Shown: positions 12,312 to 24,251, counted from the first letter of the stretch. The stretch is DNA of 64,000 bases from Mycoplasma_N cavipharyngis (GCF_042984175.1 NZ_CP155569.1:124001-188000); one strand, 5' to 3'. Notes: a model not told the origin generated them from the sequence alone. Program-made: numbers and translations.

Positions 12312-13107
12312 AGATATTTAATATATTTTTATTTTTAATTTTTGAATAATCTGATTTTTTTAATAATTTTAAGTTTAAGTTGCCCTTAAACAAGTTATAA
12401 GAAGATTAATCTAAACATTAATCTTAATTTAACTAGTAATGATATCAAAGATCAAAATTTTGATCACTGTTCTATTAAATGGGGTTATTATAATATAAAA
12501 TAAACTTAAATATAGTCGATTCAACCTTATTTGACTTAACAATTTATCTTCAAAAATATTTATCAGATTGAATTTAAGTTTATTTCATTTTCAATTAATG
12601 ATCAATTAGTAATTTTAATTATGTTCTTGATTCTTAATGATAAATTTTGTTTTAAGATTTAAAATTATTTACTTAAATCTAATTTGAATCATAATAAATT
12701 GAACAAAAGCAATCATTTTATTATTAGTTATCCCCATGATCATTGGGGAAAAATAGAAGTTTTCCACAGAATTTTTATTTTTTTAAGCACAATTTAGTTA
12801 AAATTCAACTTTTTAAGCATGATTTTCTTAGTTTAATCCCAAAACTAATCAATGTTGAAAAAAAATTTGCTGATTTAAATTTTTATATGTTTAAATTTAG
12901 CATACTTTAATATTTGATACTATTAATTATTTTTAATCAGTTTAACTTAAAAAACAAGACATCATTATAAAAATTTTTTTTGCAGTTAGTTTCTTCTTAA
13001 TATAGTATTTTTAGTCTTGTTAGTTGTTTTAAAATCATTTTTTTAACAATAAATTGCTTTGTTGCTTATATTATTTTTCTCAATTTATTATCATAAGGTT
13101 TTTTCTA
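12312..13107. other. AT-rich divergent intergenic region with two DnaA-box-like sites and palindromes
   Basis: No convincing gene is present in these ~800 bases. Two 9-mers each differ by one base from the DnaA box TTATCCACA and share orientation: TTATCCCCA at 12728-12736 and TTTTCCACA at 12760-12768. The first overlaps a hairpin, CCCC-ATGATCAT-T-GGGG (12732-12748). GATCAAAATTTTGATC at 12450-12465 is a perfect 16-base palindrome. The region must hold the promoters of ftsH and of the primosome genes. A replication-related role is suggested by the neighbours but not shown. No dnaA or dnaN gene lies in the window. Confidence 0.4.
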
Positions 13108-14484
13108 ATGGAACTTAACTCATCAAGCAGTCGCGCCTTTTTTTTAGTGCAAACAGATTTGTCACAAATTAACACTTTAAGTTTTAATCTAATGTATGTT
13201 CCAGCATTAGGTGCTGAGGCTGCTGCTTTATACAATCTTTTATATGAGTTTTATCATCGTAATAACATTTTACGAACTAACACTTATAGTAAAATTGATG
13301 AATTACTAACTTTTTTAGACGTTGATTTTGAACAATTTAATTTATTAAGATCAAAGTTAGAAATTTTTAATTTATTAAAAACGACCTATGGTAAAGAAAA
13401 AAACAATAACCAACTTTATTGTTTTGAAATTATTAAACCTTTAGATTTACATACGATTTTTCAAAACCAAAAATTAATTTTAATTTTGAAACAGCATTTA
13501 GGTTCAAGAGCTGAATTAGTTTTTTTGAATGCTAAAACTTTAATTTCTTCTGCTAAAAATGATATTTCATTACAACATGTTGATCAAGTTTTTAACATTT
13601 CTAATGATAGTGATGATGAAATTATTAAAACTTTAAGACAAAATAATGCCAAAATTAATGACAATCAAGAAAATCAACTAGTTGATCCTGCTTTAGAACA
13701 ATTACCAATCAGTTCTTTAATTAGTGATGAAATTAAAAACCAGTTTTATTCTGAAATTTTTCTAACAATTAAAAAACCATTTATTGTTGAAGAGAAAATT
13801 TGAAGTTTAGTTTATCTATATGGTGTTGAACAGAAAATTTTCACAATTGATGAATTAGCGCTAATGGCTTATCGTTCTTTAGTACAAAAAAAAGATCAAA
13901 TTAGGATTGTTTATGAACAATTTCAACTTTTAATTTTAGATGAATTGAAAGTTGATGATGATCATGAGATTAAAATTGATCAAAAATCTTTGAAAAAATT
14001 TTGAATTTCTAGTGTTAATTTATCTGATCAAGAATTTATTAAAGCAGCTAAAAAAATTTTTATTAATTTTGTTCCAGAAAAGTTTTATCAAATTATTAAT
14101 AAAAAAGTTCCAACAAAAGGAATTAAAGGTTGAATTAAAACAACTCAAGCTAATAATTGAACGATTGGTTCAATTAATGTTTTATTCAGTTTTGTTAAAA
14201 CATGAATTAATAACATTAATTTAAGTTACTTAAAAAAAGTTGAAGAAACCTTAACTTTAAACGAGAAAATTTCTTTTAAAGAAGTTTTACTTCATTGTAA
14301 AAATGTGATTGTTTCTGATTATCATAATGGCAATAACAAATTAAATATTATTAAGACTGATCATGAATTAGATAATAATCAATCATTAGACAAAGATAAT
14401 ACTAACTTTAATCATGACGATTCTAATCAATCAAATAATGAAAATGATCCTAGTGTTTGAGATGAAATTTTTGAACAAAATTAA
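13108..14484 (+). CDS. DnaB/DnaD-like replication initiation (primosome) protein
   Basis: Encodes 458 residues. The N-terminal part resembles the winged-helix domain of Firmicute DnaB/DnaD (ALGAEAAALYNLLYEFYHR, then YSKIDELLTFLDVDFEQFNLLRSKLE). The C-terminal half is helical, with an Asn/Asp-rich tail ending in WDEIFEQN. In Bacillus this family loads the replicative helicase with DnaI and attaches the origin to the membrane. The DnaI-like gene follows after 24 bases, supporting the role. I chose ATG 13108 over an upstream in-frame start because AAGG (13095-13098) sits at a suitable distance. Assignment is by pattern and context and is less certain than for its enzyme neighbours. Confidence 0.62.
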
Positions 14485-14508
14485 TTTTTTAAATAATTTA
14501 GATTAAAT

Positions 14509-15522
14509 ATGATTGACAAAAAAAGCAAAATTAATCAAAAAAATGAGTTAGAGTCGATTTTATTTAAACGAAGTTTTGATAGTATTAAAAAACATCATCA
14601 ACTATCTCATTTAAATTTAACTGATGAAGAAATTATTGCTAACCGCCATCTTTTACATAAATTTTTACAACGTGCTGATTTGTGTCATGATGGGTTAGAT
14701 AAATGTGCTAACATTCACACCCATTATCGTTTTTATCGGATTGAAAATCATGTTAATAAACCATTAACTTATGAAACTTTTGTTTGTCATAAAAGAAAAG
14801 ATTGAAACCAATTAAGTCAAGAAGATCAAGAAAAGTTTTATAACAAAATTATTAAAACTTATAACATTAATGCTCCTTCCATTAAATTAATGATTAAAGT
14901 AGAAAATTTCTTAAATCGTTATCGTAAAAACTTAGAAACAAATAATCAATCATCAAAAAAAACAATTACTAAATTAATTAATGAATGTAATTGGTTTACT
15001 CAACAATATGTGCAACAAAATTTTAATGATCTTGGTAAAAATTATTTTTGTACAATTCTTCCTAAACTAATTAAATCTTCAGAAGTTTTTCTTAGTTTTA
15101 TTATTTTCTTTTTAATTCGTAATTATGGTACAAAAATTTTTCTAACAACAATTTCTGGCTTGAATGATTTAATTAAAAATCATAAATTTAATAATTTATC
15201 AAATCAAAAAGATACTGAAGTAATTTATCAAACTTGTTTAAAAGCGCCAACTTTAATTATTTTTGATTTTGATAATGCGATTGTTGAAATGAAAGATCAT
15301 GCTAATCACATTTATAGTTTTTTAAATGAACGACTATTTAATGTCAAATTATCAACAATTATTATTTCTGGTGAACGTTGGGATAAAATTTATCAACGTT
15401 TAAAAATTCGTGATGTTTCTAAATTATCATTCACCCAAAAAAATATTGCTAATTTAGACATTAATCATGATGTTTATCATTTTTACACTTCACATTTTAA
15501 ATTTAGTTATAAAAATTCTTAA
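14509..15522 (+). CDS. DnaI-like helicase loader with degraded P-loop
   Basis: Encodes 337 residues. The N-terminal third has a Cys/His cluster (DLCHDGLDKCANIHTHYRF ... TFVCH) like the zinc-binding domain of DnaI. The C-terminal part aligns by layout with the DnaI ATPase domain: a Walker-B-like strand APTLIIFDFDNA is followed by a helix and TIIISGERWDK (sensor-1-like). The expected Walker A GSFGVGKS is replaced by LPKLIKSS, which lacks both glycines. It may therefore bind or load the helicase without hydrolysing ATP itself. It sits 24 bases after the DnaB/DnaD-like gene and shares its terminator. Family call is moderate. Confidence 0.55.
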
Positions 15523-15563
15523 TTTAAAAGACTAGAAACTAATCTAATCATTTATCTATTAAT

Positions 15564-15602
15564 AAAAAAGCAACTGATATGTAAAAGATCAATTGCTTTT
15601 TT
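15564..15602. terminator. Bidirectional terminator between dnaI-like gene and nuclease gene
   Basis: AAAAAAGCAACTGAT (15564-15578) pairs with ATCAATTGCTTTTTT (15588-15602), with one G-U pair. The A-run and T-run on either side serve both strands, and the two flanking genes are convergent. Confidence 0.85.
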
Positions 15603-15624
15603 ATTATTCTAGAAAAATAATTAA

Positions 15625-16977
15625 TTATTTTAATTGCATTTCAAAATATATCATTGTATGATCAGACACAATTTCTTTTAATGAAGTATTCAATAATTTT
15701 TGTTTGTTTTCAAGATTTAATTTTCGATCAATTTTTTTAGTATAAATTTGATCTAATACAACTTTAGTATAATAATCAAATTCAGGATAACTTAAAGCAG
15801 CTATTTTTTCTTTATCTTCTTTTTTCATAAAATCATTTGTTAGATCATAATATAATGATCAAAGATTAAAGCGTTTTCAATGATTAATTTGATACTGATT
15901 AGTTTGATATCAAATCTTATCATATTGATTAGCATATTGATTAATCCGATCAGCACTACTTAATGTGGTACGAAACTGATTAGGACCACGTTCTTGATCA
16001 TAAGATGTTTTTAATTCTAACTCATTAGTTTTTAGTGGATATAAATTTTTTAATCCAGATGCTATTGCTGGTTGAAATAAAAAATTATCACGATATTTGA
16101 TATTAGTATCAGCCATGAAAAAAAGATTTTGTTCACTAAAAACTTGACTAAAATAACTAACAACTTGAGGAATTTTAAGTGCATCATAAGCTTCATTACT
16201 ACCTAATTGACTTGATGTTTTATGTAATCAATTAAATCATTTAATTTTGCTTGAATCAACTGTTTTAGGATCAAACGGTTTTTCATCTTGACTAACTTTA
16301 GCACCAGGAGAAGAAAAATGAGCAGCAATTGTAACAAAAGTTTTATTATTAACTAAATCAGTTCATTGTACTGCACCAGGTGCTCTTGTGTAATAATAAG
16401 TTTGCTGATCATCTTCTTGAAAAAATAAAACGTTGCGATTACCTGTGTCATTAAGTAATTGACTGCCATTTTGATCAAAAGGACTATTAGAATTTTCAAA
16501 CTGACTAAAATCAGCAGGAGTTTGCTGATAAGGTGAAAGATTAAGTTTTAGTTTATTTTTATTATAAATAAAACCATATCTTTCAGCTAAAGATACTCTT
16601 TTTAATTTTGGCTTTTTAGAAACACTTGGTAAGGAAATAATTGCTTGATATTTATGATAACCAACATTTTTGTTTAAATGTTTTATTAATAAATTAAAAC
16701 CATTAACATTATGATATGTTGGTTCAACAACAACTAATAAATCAAGATTTGTGTGAAACAAAATATCAGATAAAACTTTAGCTCTTTCACTAGAATAAGG
16801 ATCATGATCGTTTTCTTGATAATTAGCAATATTTCATAATCCAATTTTTAAATTATGATTATTAGCCAAATTAGGTTTTTGACTACTAAAACAACCACTA
16901 ACACTAAAATTAAAAATTATTGAAAAAACAGTAAAGTTAATAAATTTTTTTAGTTTCAAGAAAACAATTGATTCCAT
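15625..16977 (-). CDS. mnuA: MnuA-like membrane nuclease lipoprotein (EEP fold)
   Basis: Encodes 450 residues. A lipoprotein signal ends in SVSGC (Cys29), which places the enzyme on the outer surface. Endonuclease/exonuclease/phosphatase motifs appear in order: GLWNIANYQ, LVVVEPTYHN, AERYGFIYNKNKL, VTIAAHFSSPG, MADTNIKY (the GDFN-like site) and finally VSDHTMIYFEM with the catalytic Asp-His. In mycoplasmas MnuA digests extracellular DNA and RNA to feed nucleotide salvage, and degrades NETs. This fits a genome that also keeps deoC, deoA, cdd and upp. It lies directly downstream of the metal-transport genes on the same strand. Confidence 0.82.
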
Positions 16978-17060
16978 TCTTTTCTTAGTAAATCAATAAA
17001 AATTAATTAAACATTTTGAAAATTATAAATTGATATTAAATTAATGTTTCAAAAAATCAA

Positions 17061-18623
17061 CTAAAATAATGCTGATTTAATGTTGCTTAAATATATTTGA
17101 TTGTTTTTAATGACTAAATCAGCATTAATATTAAAAACGTCTAATAACGCTTTTTGACTAATAACTTCAGTAGCAGGACCTTGATCATAAATTTGTCCAT
17201 CATTAATTAAAATAATTTCATCAGCATATTGAATCGCTTGATTTAAATCATGTAAAATAGCAATAATTGTTTTATTTTCTTTTTGAATTTTTTTTAATAA
17301 TTCTAATAATTCAATTTGATTTTTAATATCTAAATAAGTTGTTGGTTCATCTAAAACAATCGTATCAGCATCTTGAGCCAAAGCCATAGCAATTAAAACT
17401 TTCTGTTGTTGTCCACCTGATAAATTAGTAGTAAAACTATCTTTTAAATCAAGAATATTAGTTTGTTTTAGAGCCTGTTGAATCATTTGATGGTCTGATT
17501 CTTGTAATGACGCCATTAAATTTAAATATGGAGTTCGACCATAAGCAACTAAATCATAAACTTTAATTCCACTAATAATTTGGTGTGATTGAGAGACATG
17601 AGAAACATTTTGAGCAAATTGTTTTTTATGAATTTCTTTTAAATTTTTATTTGCTCAAAAAATGTTACCTAAATAATGTTTATTTTGTTTAATAACTGAT
17701 TTTAGAAAAGTTGATTTACCTGAACCATTAGAACCTAAAATCACAATAAATTTATTTTTAGCTAATTGACAATTAATCTTTTTTAATGTTAAGTTTTCTA
17801 GATTTTTTTGATCCTTTTTTCAAAACTTTCAATTAACTAATGAATCATAACTATAAGATAAGTTTTGAGTTACTAAAAATTTTTTAGGATCATAATTATC
17901 TTGTGGGAAGACAAAATCAATTAAATTAGTTTTTTGTCTTAAAACTTTTTTTAATAATTTTAAAAAACCAATTTTAAGACGTGTTAATTGGTGTTGTCAA
18001 AAACTAAAAAGTTGTTGATCAACTTTAATAATCGTGTATTGAACTTGATTTTTTTGTAAATAATAATTACTAAAAACCGGTCCAAAAATACCTAAAAAAA
18101 TTTCAGTAATTAAACAAGTTTTTATTAATTTTGAGACTGTAATTTTCGATCAGAAAAGACCAAAATTTTTCACGGTAAATCATAAAATAACAATTAAATT
18201 AATAATGATTGTTGCAATCATTAATTTAATTTCAGTTTGAATTAATAAATATTTTTCAGCTAAAGCATCAAGGTTATTAACTTGAGTTTGATTTAGTGTT
18301 GTAAGAAAATTATTTTGATTATTAAGATAAGCAAACAATTGTGATAATTGTCATATTCCTTGATGATAATTACTACTTTGATCAAAATAATACTGCTGTG
18401 TTAAATTAGATTGATTCAGATTTTGTAATTCTTGATCAAATTGAATTAAATGATTTTGGTTAATAAAAAAAATGATTAAGAAAATGATTAGTAAAATTCA
18501 AGCAATAATTACTTTATTAAAATTATGTTTGATATTTAATTTTCAATCAAAATTATAATAACCAAAAATTTTTTTAATAAAAAAAATTAACCAATGATAA
18601 AAATCAATTAAAAAGGTTGGCAT
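17061..18623 (-). CDS. FecE-type ABC ATPase fused to an N-terminal membrane domain (copy 2)
   Basis: Encodes 520 residues. Residues ~1-230 hold about four hydrophobic segments. A ~90-residue Gln/Asn-rich loop between the first two (after LIIFLIIFFINQN) is probably outside the cell. Residues ~265-520 form a complete iron-siderophore-type ATPase with Walker A GSNGSGKST, Q-loop VSQSHQ, signature LSGGQQQKV, Walker B TIVLDEPTTYLD and switch AILHDLNQ. FecE ATPases are normally ~260 residues and soluble. The fusion recurs in the upstream gene 25 bases away, so it is a family trait and not a sequencing accident. It probably energises the FecCD permeases encoded upstream. The start is the ATG at 18623, and the upstream TTG is less likely. 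Confidence 0.8.
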
Positions 18624-18648
18624 TAATGATTCAATCTTTCTTTTTTAA

Positions 18649-20328
18649 TTAGTAGTTAACATCAAAATCATAAAGATGGGGAATATTATTAATTAATTCA
18701 ATTTTCGCCTTGACCTGAAAAACTTCTTGTAATAATTTTTGATTAATGATTGTTTTGGGACTACCTTGATTGTAAATAGTGCCATCCTTTAAAATAATTA
18801 AATTATCTGAATAATTAATTGCTTGATTTAAATCATGCAAAATCATAATAATTGTCTTACCATTTTTTTGTAATTTTTTTAGTAAGGTTAATAATAAATT
18901 TTGGTTGTTTAAATCTAAATAAGTAGTTGGTTCATCAAGAATAATAGTATCAGTTTGCTGCGCTAAAATTGTTGCTAAAATAACACTTTGTCTTTGTCCC
19001 CCAGATAACTGATTCATTTTTTTATCAGCAAATTTTAACGTGTTAGTTATTAATAAAGCATCATAAATATTTTTCTGTTGTGCTTGAGTGATTTCACCAC
19101 TTAAATCTTGGTGGGGGATGACACCAAAAGCAACAAAATCATAAACATTAATTCCTTCAGGAATATCAAGAATTTGGGGAAAGTATGCTACGTTTTGAGC
19201 AAAAGAACGTCGTTGAATTCGGTGTAAGTTTTTTTGATTTCAATTAATCGTACCAAAATAATGACGTTCAATTCCTAATAATGTTTTAATTAAAGTTGAT
19301 TTCCCTGAACCATTAGGACCAATAATTGTTGTAAAAGAACCTTTAGCAATTTTAAAATTAAGATTAGTTAAAATATTTTTTGGTTTTGGTGCTACAAAAG
19401 GCATCATTTTATTAATAAATTTAATTAATTTTTTTCTAATAAAAATATGAGTTTCTTCACTATACTCTTTTTCATGCACTGATAATTTAAATGTATCTAA
19501 TAAATGTTTAGTTCACTTATGACCATGATGATAAGTAAAACTTAAATTTTTCACTTCAATATAACAACTTGGATCATTAGTTTGGTCATTAAATTTTAAA
19601 AAGAAATCATTAATTCTTTTAATTCATAAAAATGGTCAATATTGATTAAGTTTACTAATGGTTTCAAATTGGATTCAGCGGTGTTTTTGTTTATATAATT
19701 TTCATAAAATTAAAACGATGATTCAACTAATAAAATTAAAAAAATAAATTAAGCTATAACTATAAATTAAATATGGATTTTTTTTAGAAAAAGCAATTGC
19801 CAAATTTCAGCAATAAAAAATCGTATTAAAAATTAAAACAATTATTGCTAATCAACTAAAAAAAGCAAATAGTTGAATAACTGTACTTAGTTTTTGAAAA
19901 CTAGTGACAAAATTAGTTGCACGATCCAAATTAATTTGATTAAATGCACTATTAGAACTAGTGGAAATTGTTCCATCTAAGGTATGTAAAATTGTTTTAA
20001 TAATATCTGCATCATTAGTACTAAAACGATTTCTTTGTAATAAAAACTGATCACTTAAAAACTGACCACTTTTATTAAATAAATAATTTAAATCATATTT
20101 TCACTGATTAGCAATGACAAAATTTAGTTCATTAGTTGCTAAGTTTTTGGTTGTTGTTCAATTTTGATAAACTAAGTTTTTCAATCAAATATTAATTAAT
20201 CCAAAAATTAGTCCAAGAAAAACAAAAAGCGTGAAATAAATTAATTTGTGATTATGCTCTCAAAAATATTTCAAATTAAAGTTTTTTTTATTATTTCAAA
20301 ATTTTTTAAAATTAAAAATTTGTTGCAT
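18649..20328 (-). CDS. FecE-type ABC ATPase fused to an N-terminal membrane domain (copy 1)
   Basis: Encodes 559 residues. It has the same architecture as the next gene. A first membrane segment (LIYFTLFVFLGLIFGL) is followed by a ~100-residue polar loop, three further hydrophobic segments, and a FecE-type ATPase. The ATPase shows Walker A GPNGSGKST, Q-loop YFPQILD, signature LSGGQRQSV, Walker B TIILDEPTTYLD and MILHDLNQ. A linker of ~90 charged residues separates the halves. Its ATG overlaps the stop of the upstream permease by one base (TAATG), which indicates translational coupling. It may pair with the second ATPase as a heterodimer. The metal or siderophore substrate is unknown. Confidence 0.82.
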
Positions 20329-21428
20329 TATCTTTTGTTTCTTTTTAAAATAATAAAAATAAAATATGGAGTAATTATTGCTGTTGATAAAAAACCAATT
20401 GGAATATCAGTATTTAAATTAACTGAAACAAATGTAGCAATCATAACCATAATCGCACCAATTAAAAAACTAGTTCATAAATTAGTTTTAGTTTGACTAC
20501 CAAAAATTGGTTTAGCAATATTAGGTGCTAAAATTCCTAATAAAGGAAAATTACCTAAAATTGCTGCTTCAATTCCCGCTAGAAGTGCAATTAATAAATA
20601 TAAAAATAGTTTGAGTGATTCAACTCGAATTCCATATGAAAGCGCTAGTTTTTCACTAGTTTCAATTAAATCAATTTTTTTTCGTAAAGTTCAAATAATT
20701 AATAAAATAACAACAATACAAATTGAACAAATAATAATCATAATTCTTCAAGTTGCTGTTTGTGCTAAATAATTAATATCAGGTAATTTACCTAAACTAA
20801 AATTAGTAATTTGATTAATCGTAAATTGAATTGCACTTCCAGGAGCTGTTGAAACTGAAGGATTTAAAATTGCAATTGAAACTGCTTCAAATAAAAATTG
20901 TAAAGCAATTCCAACAATAATAAATTTATCAACATTATTATTACCAAATTTAGTTAATGTATAAATAATTGAAGTCCCTAAAATTGATGCAGCAATCGTA
21001 ATTAATGGTAATAATTGTCTAATGCTTGCTTGATTGCTAATAACATTAGTCCCAAATGAAAAAATATAAAGGGTAATAAAAATAATATTAAGTGAACCAA
21101 TTCCTAATATTGAAACATCAGCTAAATTATTTTTAGTAGTTTTTTGTAATAATAAACCAGCAACACCAAGTGCACCTCCGCCCATAATTGCTAATAAATA
21201 TTGTCAAATACGAATGCTAAAAGTTTCTAATGTGAAATAAAAACCATTAGATAATAATGTCAATCCTAAAAATAATAAAACAGCAAAAATTAAATGAAGT
21301 GCAATTAAATTAATTCAGTTTCTTTTTTTAGTAGTTAACTGTTTTTGTTTCACAGCTTCAATTACAAAAGTTTTGTCATGAATAATATTATGACTAATTT
21401 TTAGTTTTGATCTAACTGTTGGTGTCAT
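20328..21428 (-). CDS. FecCD-family metal/siderophore ABC permease (second subunit)
   Basis: Encodes 366 residues with about nine to ten membrane helices. BtuC/FecCD hallmarks are GGGALGVAGLLLQKTTKNNLADVSILGIG and, near the C-terminus, a helix-loop with GNFPLLGILAPNIAKPIFG, the region that contacts the ATPase. A strong AAGGAT ribosome site precedes the ATG at 21428. It is separated from the first permease gene by only 4 bases and overlaps the following ATPase gene by 1. Members import ferric siderophores, haem or cobalamin. The substrate cannot be read from the sequence. Confidence 0.87.
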
Positions 21429-21432
21429 AAAA

Positions 21433-22611
21433 TTATCCTTTTTGTTTTCAACCTAAATAAATTAACATTGGCGCACCAATAAACACCATATAAATTGATG
21501 AAGGGATTGAAGCAAAAAAAGTATTAAAAGTTAAACCTAAATTCATTACTAATCCACCTAATAATGCTCCTAGTGGAATAATAATCAGATAATTACGTGT
21601 TTTAAAAATAATGCGAATAATATGAGGAACAAATAGTCCAACAAAAGCGACATTACCTACAAGCGTAATAGCAGTTGGTACCAAAATTAAAACAATAATC
21701 AAACTAATGATTTTCACTAATTTTGTATTGACACCTAAACTTGCTGCTTTATTATCACCTAATTCTAAAATGCTTAAATTTTTAGCAATAAAAATCGAAA
21801 CGATTGTGCCAATTGCAATTAATAAAATTGCTAAATATAAAATTGTTTCTTGTGATGGGTATAACCCATAAACATTTTCTGCTCCACCAATACTAATAGC
21901 AAAAGAAGTTTTTAGGGCATTTTTTGAACTACTTCTTAAAATAAAACTAACTGTTTTAAAAAAGATACTAATTGCTAATCCTGATAAAGTAATTTTTAAA
22001 TAATCTAAATTTGATTTTTGTCTAATAATAATTAAAATAAAACCAACTGCTAATAATCCACCTAAAAAACCAAAAGCTAAATAAACATACTGAAAAATGT
22101 CAGCACTAACAAAACTACCAACTAATACATTCATTAAAATTGCTCCAAAAATAACAGCTTCAGTTGTTCCTAAAGTAGTAGGATCAGACAGAGGATTTTT
22201 AGTAATTCCTTGAATAACTGCTCCAGTAACTGCTAAACCAATTCCTGCAATTACAGTTGCAATTGAAATTCATGTTGCTTTTTTAATTGGAACAAGATCA
22301 ATAAAGTTTAATGAACCAAAAGTTGATCCTGTGGAATTAGTTAAATTATTAATTTGATCAGTATTATTACTAAAAATATTATTAGTACTAAAAATTAAAA
22401 ACAAATCATGAAAATTGTATTTACCATTATTAGCATAACGAATATTAATTGCTGCTAATGTAGCAACAATAACAATAAACAACAAAAAAGTCACTAGATA
22501 GATAAAATATCTAATGACTTTTTGATAATTAATTTGATGATTAACTGTGTTGAATGTTACATGATAAAATTTGGTTCCAAGATCATTTTTTACTTGAGAT
22601 TTAACACTCAT
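21433..22611 (-). CDS. FecCD-family metal/siderophore ABC permease (first subunit)
   Basis: Encodes 392 residues with ~9-10 predicted helices. The family motif reads TGAVIQGITKNPLSDPTTLG, and the ATPase-coupling region reads TLVGNVAFVGLFVPHIIRI. The N-terminus has a ~50-residue polar extension before the first helix and a Ser/Asn-rich outside loop (STNNIFSNNTDQINN). It is paired with the downstream permease to make the membrane channel. No substrate-binding protein gene is found on either side. The last codons include a UGA Trp (LGWKQKG). Confidence 0.87.
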
Positions 22612-22665
22612 TATTTAAGGCTTTCTTTTTTTGAGATAAAAATTCAAAAAACTATATTTAAAAAG

Positions 22666-23172
22666 TTATGGGTTTAAATTATCAATATAATCAATAATTT
22701 TTTTAATTTCAGCATCAACGTTATGATCAGGATCATAAGCGCCAAAACCAAAATCTTGAATTGTTTTTGCTCCAGTATAACTTAAAGTGATTTTAGCAAA
22801 CTGGCGTAAACTAGCCCCACCTTGTGCACCTGGTGATGCAACAACTAGAACAATATTTTTTTCAAAGAAAAACTGGTTATCCAAACGACTTAATCAATCT
22901 AAAATATTTTTAAAAAAAGCAGAATAGTAACCATTATGTTCAGGTGTGACAATAATAATATTTTGATAATTAGTTAACTTTAATAAAATTTCCTTAACTG
23001 CAGTTGGAAATTGTTTGTTAACTAAATATTTAGTAGATAAGATTGGGCAATTATCACGATAATCATTTAAATCTAATAGATCATAAGAACCTGCATAACA
23101 AATTTTTTTAGCTAAATCTAGATTAATTGATTGGTGTGTATTAACTGCGGCAATTACTAAAGTGTTATTCAT
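22666..23172 (-). CDS. NAD(P)H-dependent FMN reductase-like flavoprotein
   Basis: Encodes 168 residues with a flavodoxin-like fold. LVIAAVNTHQSIN occupies the phosphate-binding loop position, NIIIVTPEHNGYYSAFFKNILDWLSR is the family motif (usually TPEYNGSxPGxLKNAIDW), and VASPGAQGGASLRQF follows. These enzymes reduce FMN or quinones with NAD(P)H, and some act as ferric or chromate reductases. It is the first gene of the run leading into the FecCD transporter (54-base gap). A role in reducing imported ferric iron is an attractive inference. Confidence 0.78.
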
Positions 23173-23354
23173 ATTTTATAATAAATTTATCCCTTTTTAA
23201 TTATTTTTTTAATTAAATAATAAATATACAATAATAATAAATTTTAATGAAAAAAAAGTAAAATAATTTTTAATCAGTCAATTTATAAGATATTGACTTG
23301 CTTTAATTTCAGAATACTTATTAATTATATGATTGTAAAAAATTATTTTTAATC

Positions 23355-24251
23355 TTAAATTAAATTTCTTTTTCTCATTTCATAAATTCCTAATGCTACA
23401 GCATTAGCATGATCATTTGATGGCATAAAATCAACTTCGGCTTGAATGTGACTTAAATATTTTTTTTTATTTAAATCAACTCCAATGGCAAAACCACAAT
23501 GTTTTAGAGCAAGATAATCATTTTCCTGATCGCCCATAACTGCAGTTTCAGCAATTTTTAAGTTCATTTTTTGACTAATTAGTTTTAAACCAAAATACTT
23601 ATTAGTGTTTTTTGGTCCAATTTCAATACTATACTTACTACTTAAATAAAAATTAAACTTATCACCAAATAAATTTTCTAAAGTTTCTTTAAAAGCAACT
23701 GCTTTTGGTCGTAATAAAATAACTGAAATTTTATGATATTGCTCATAAGGTAATTGTTGTTGAAAACTAACAACAACACTTTCTTTAAAATTTAATTGAA
23801 TCATTTTTGCTGCTAAAACTGATTTTTTTAAATAAACAGTATCATAAAATTGTTTGTTTTGATATTTAAAATTTTGTAAATAAAAAATCACCTTTTTTTG
23901 ATTTAAATATTTAATTAAATCACTTAATTGATCAAAGTCAAAACTTGATTGAAATAAAATTTCTTGATTTAAATTATCAAAAACTAATGCTCCATTCAAA
24001 CAAATTAAATAGGGCATGTGATAGTTTAAATTAGTTTTAACTGCTTCAAGAAATTGAATTGTTTTACTAAAGTTTCTACCAGTAGCAAAAATAAATTGAC
24101 CACTAGTTTTTAAATATGAGTCTAAAGTAGTAAAATTTTCAGCACTAATTTTTTTCTCATGAATTCCAAGCAAAAAATTATTACTTTTTTTAGACAATAA
24201 AGTTCCATCAAGATCGATTGATAGTAACTTAATTTTTAAAGTATTGATCAT
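23355..24251 (-). CDS. Cof-type HAD-IIB sugar/flavin phosphatase
   Basis: Encodes 298 residues. HAD motif I is SIDLDGTLLS with both nucleophile Asp residues, motif II is FATGRN, a Lys lies in the cap-to-core region, and motif IV is MGDQENDYLAL. Mycoplasmas carry many Cof-like phosphatases acting on sugar phosphates or FMN, and the substrate is not predictable. A TTG five codons upstream is in frame, but I prefer the ATG at 24251 (MINTLKIK). Single gene. The SRP RNA lies upstream on the opposite strand. Confidence 0.82.
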   Translation of the reverse strand: MINTLKIKLLSIDLDGTLLSKKSNNFLLGIHEKKISAENFTTLDSYLKTSGQFIFATGRNFSKTIQFLEAVKTNLNYHMPYLICLNGALVFDNLNQEILFQSSFDFDQLSDLIKYLNQKKVIFYLQNFKYQNKQFYDTVYLKKSVLAAKMIQLNFKESVVVSFQQQLPYEQYHKISVILLRPKAVAFKETLENLFGDKFNFYLSSKYSIEIGPKNTNKYFGLKLISQKMNLKIAETAVMGDQENDYLALKHCGFAIGVDLNKKKYLSHIQAEVDFMPSNDHANAVALGIYEMRKRNLI

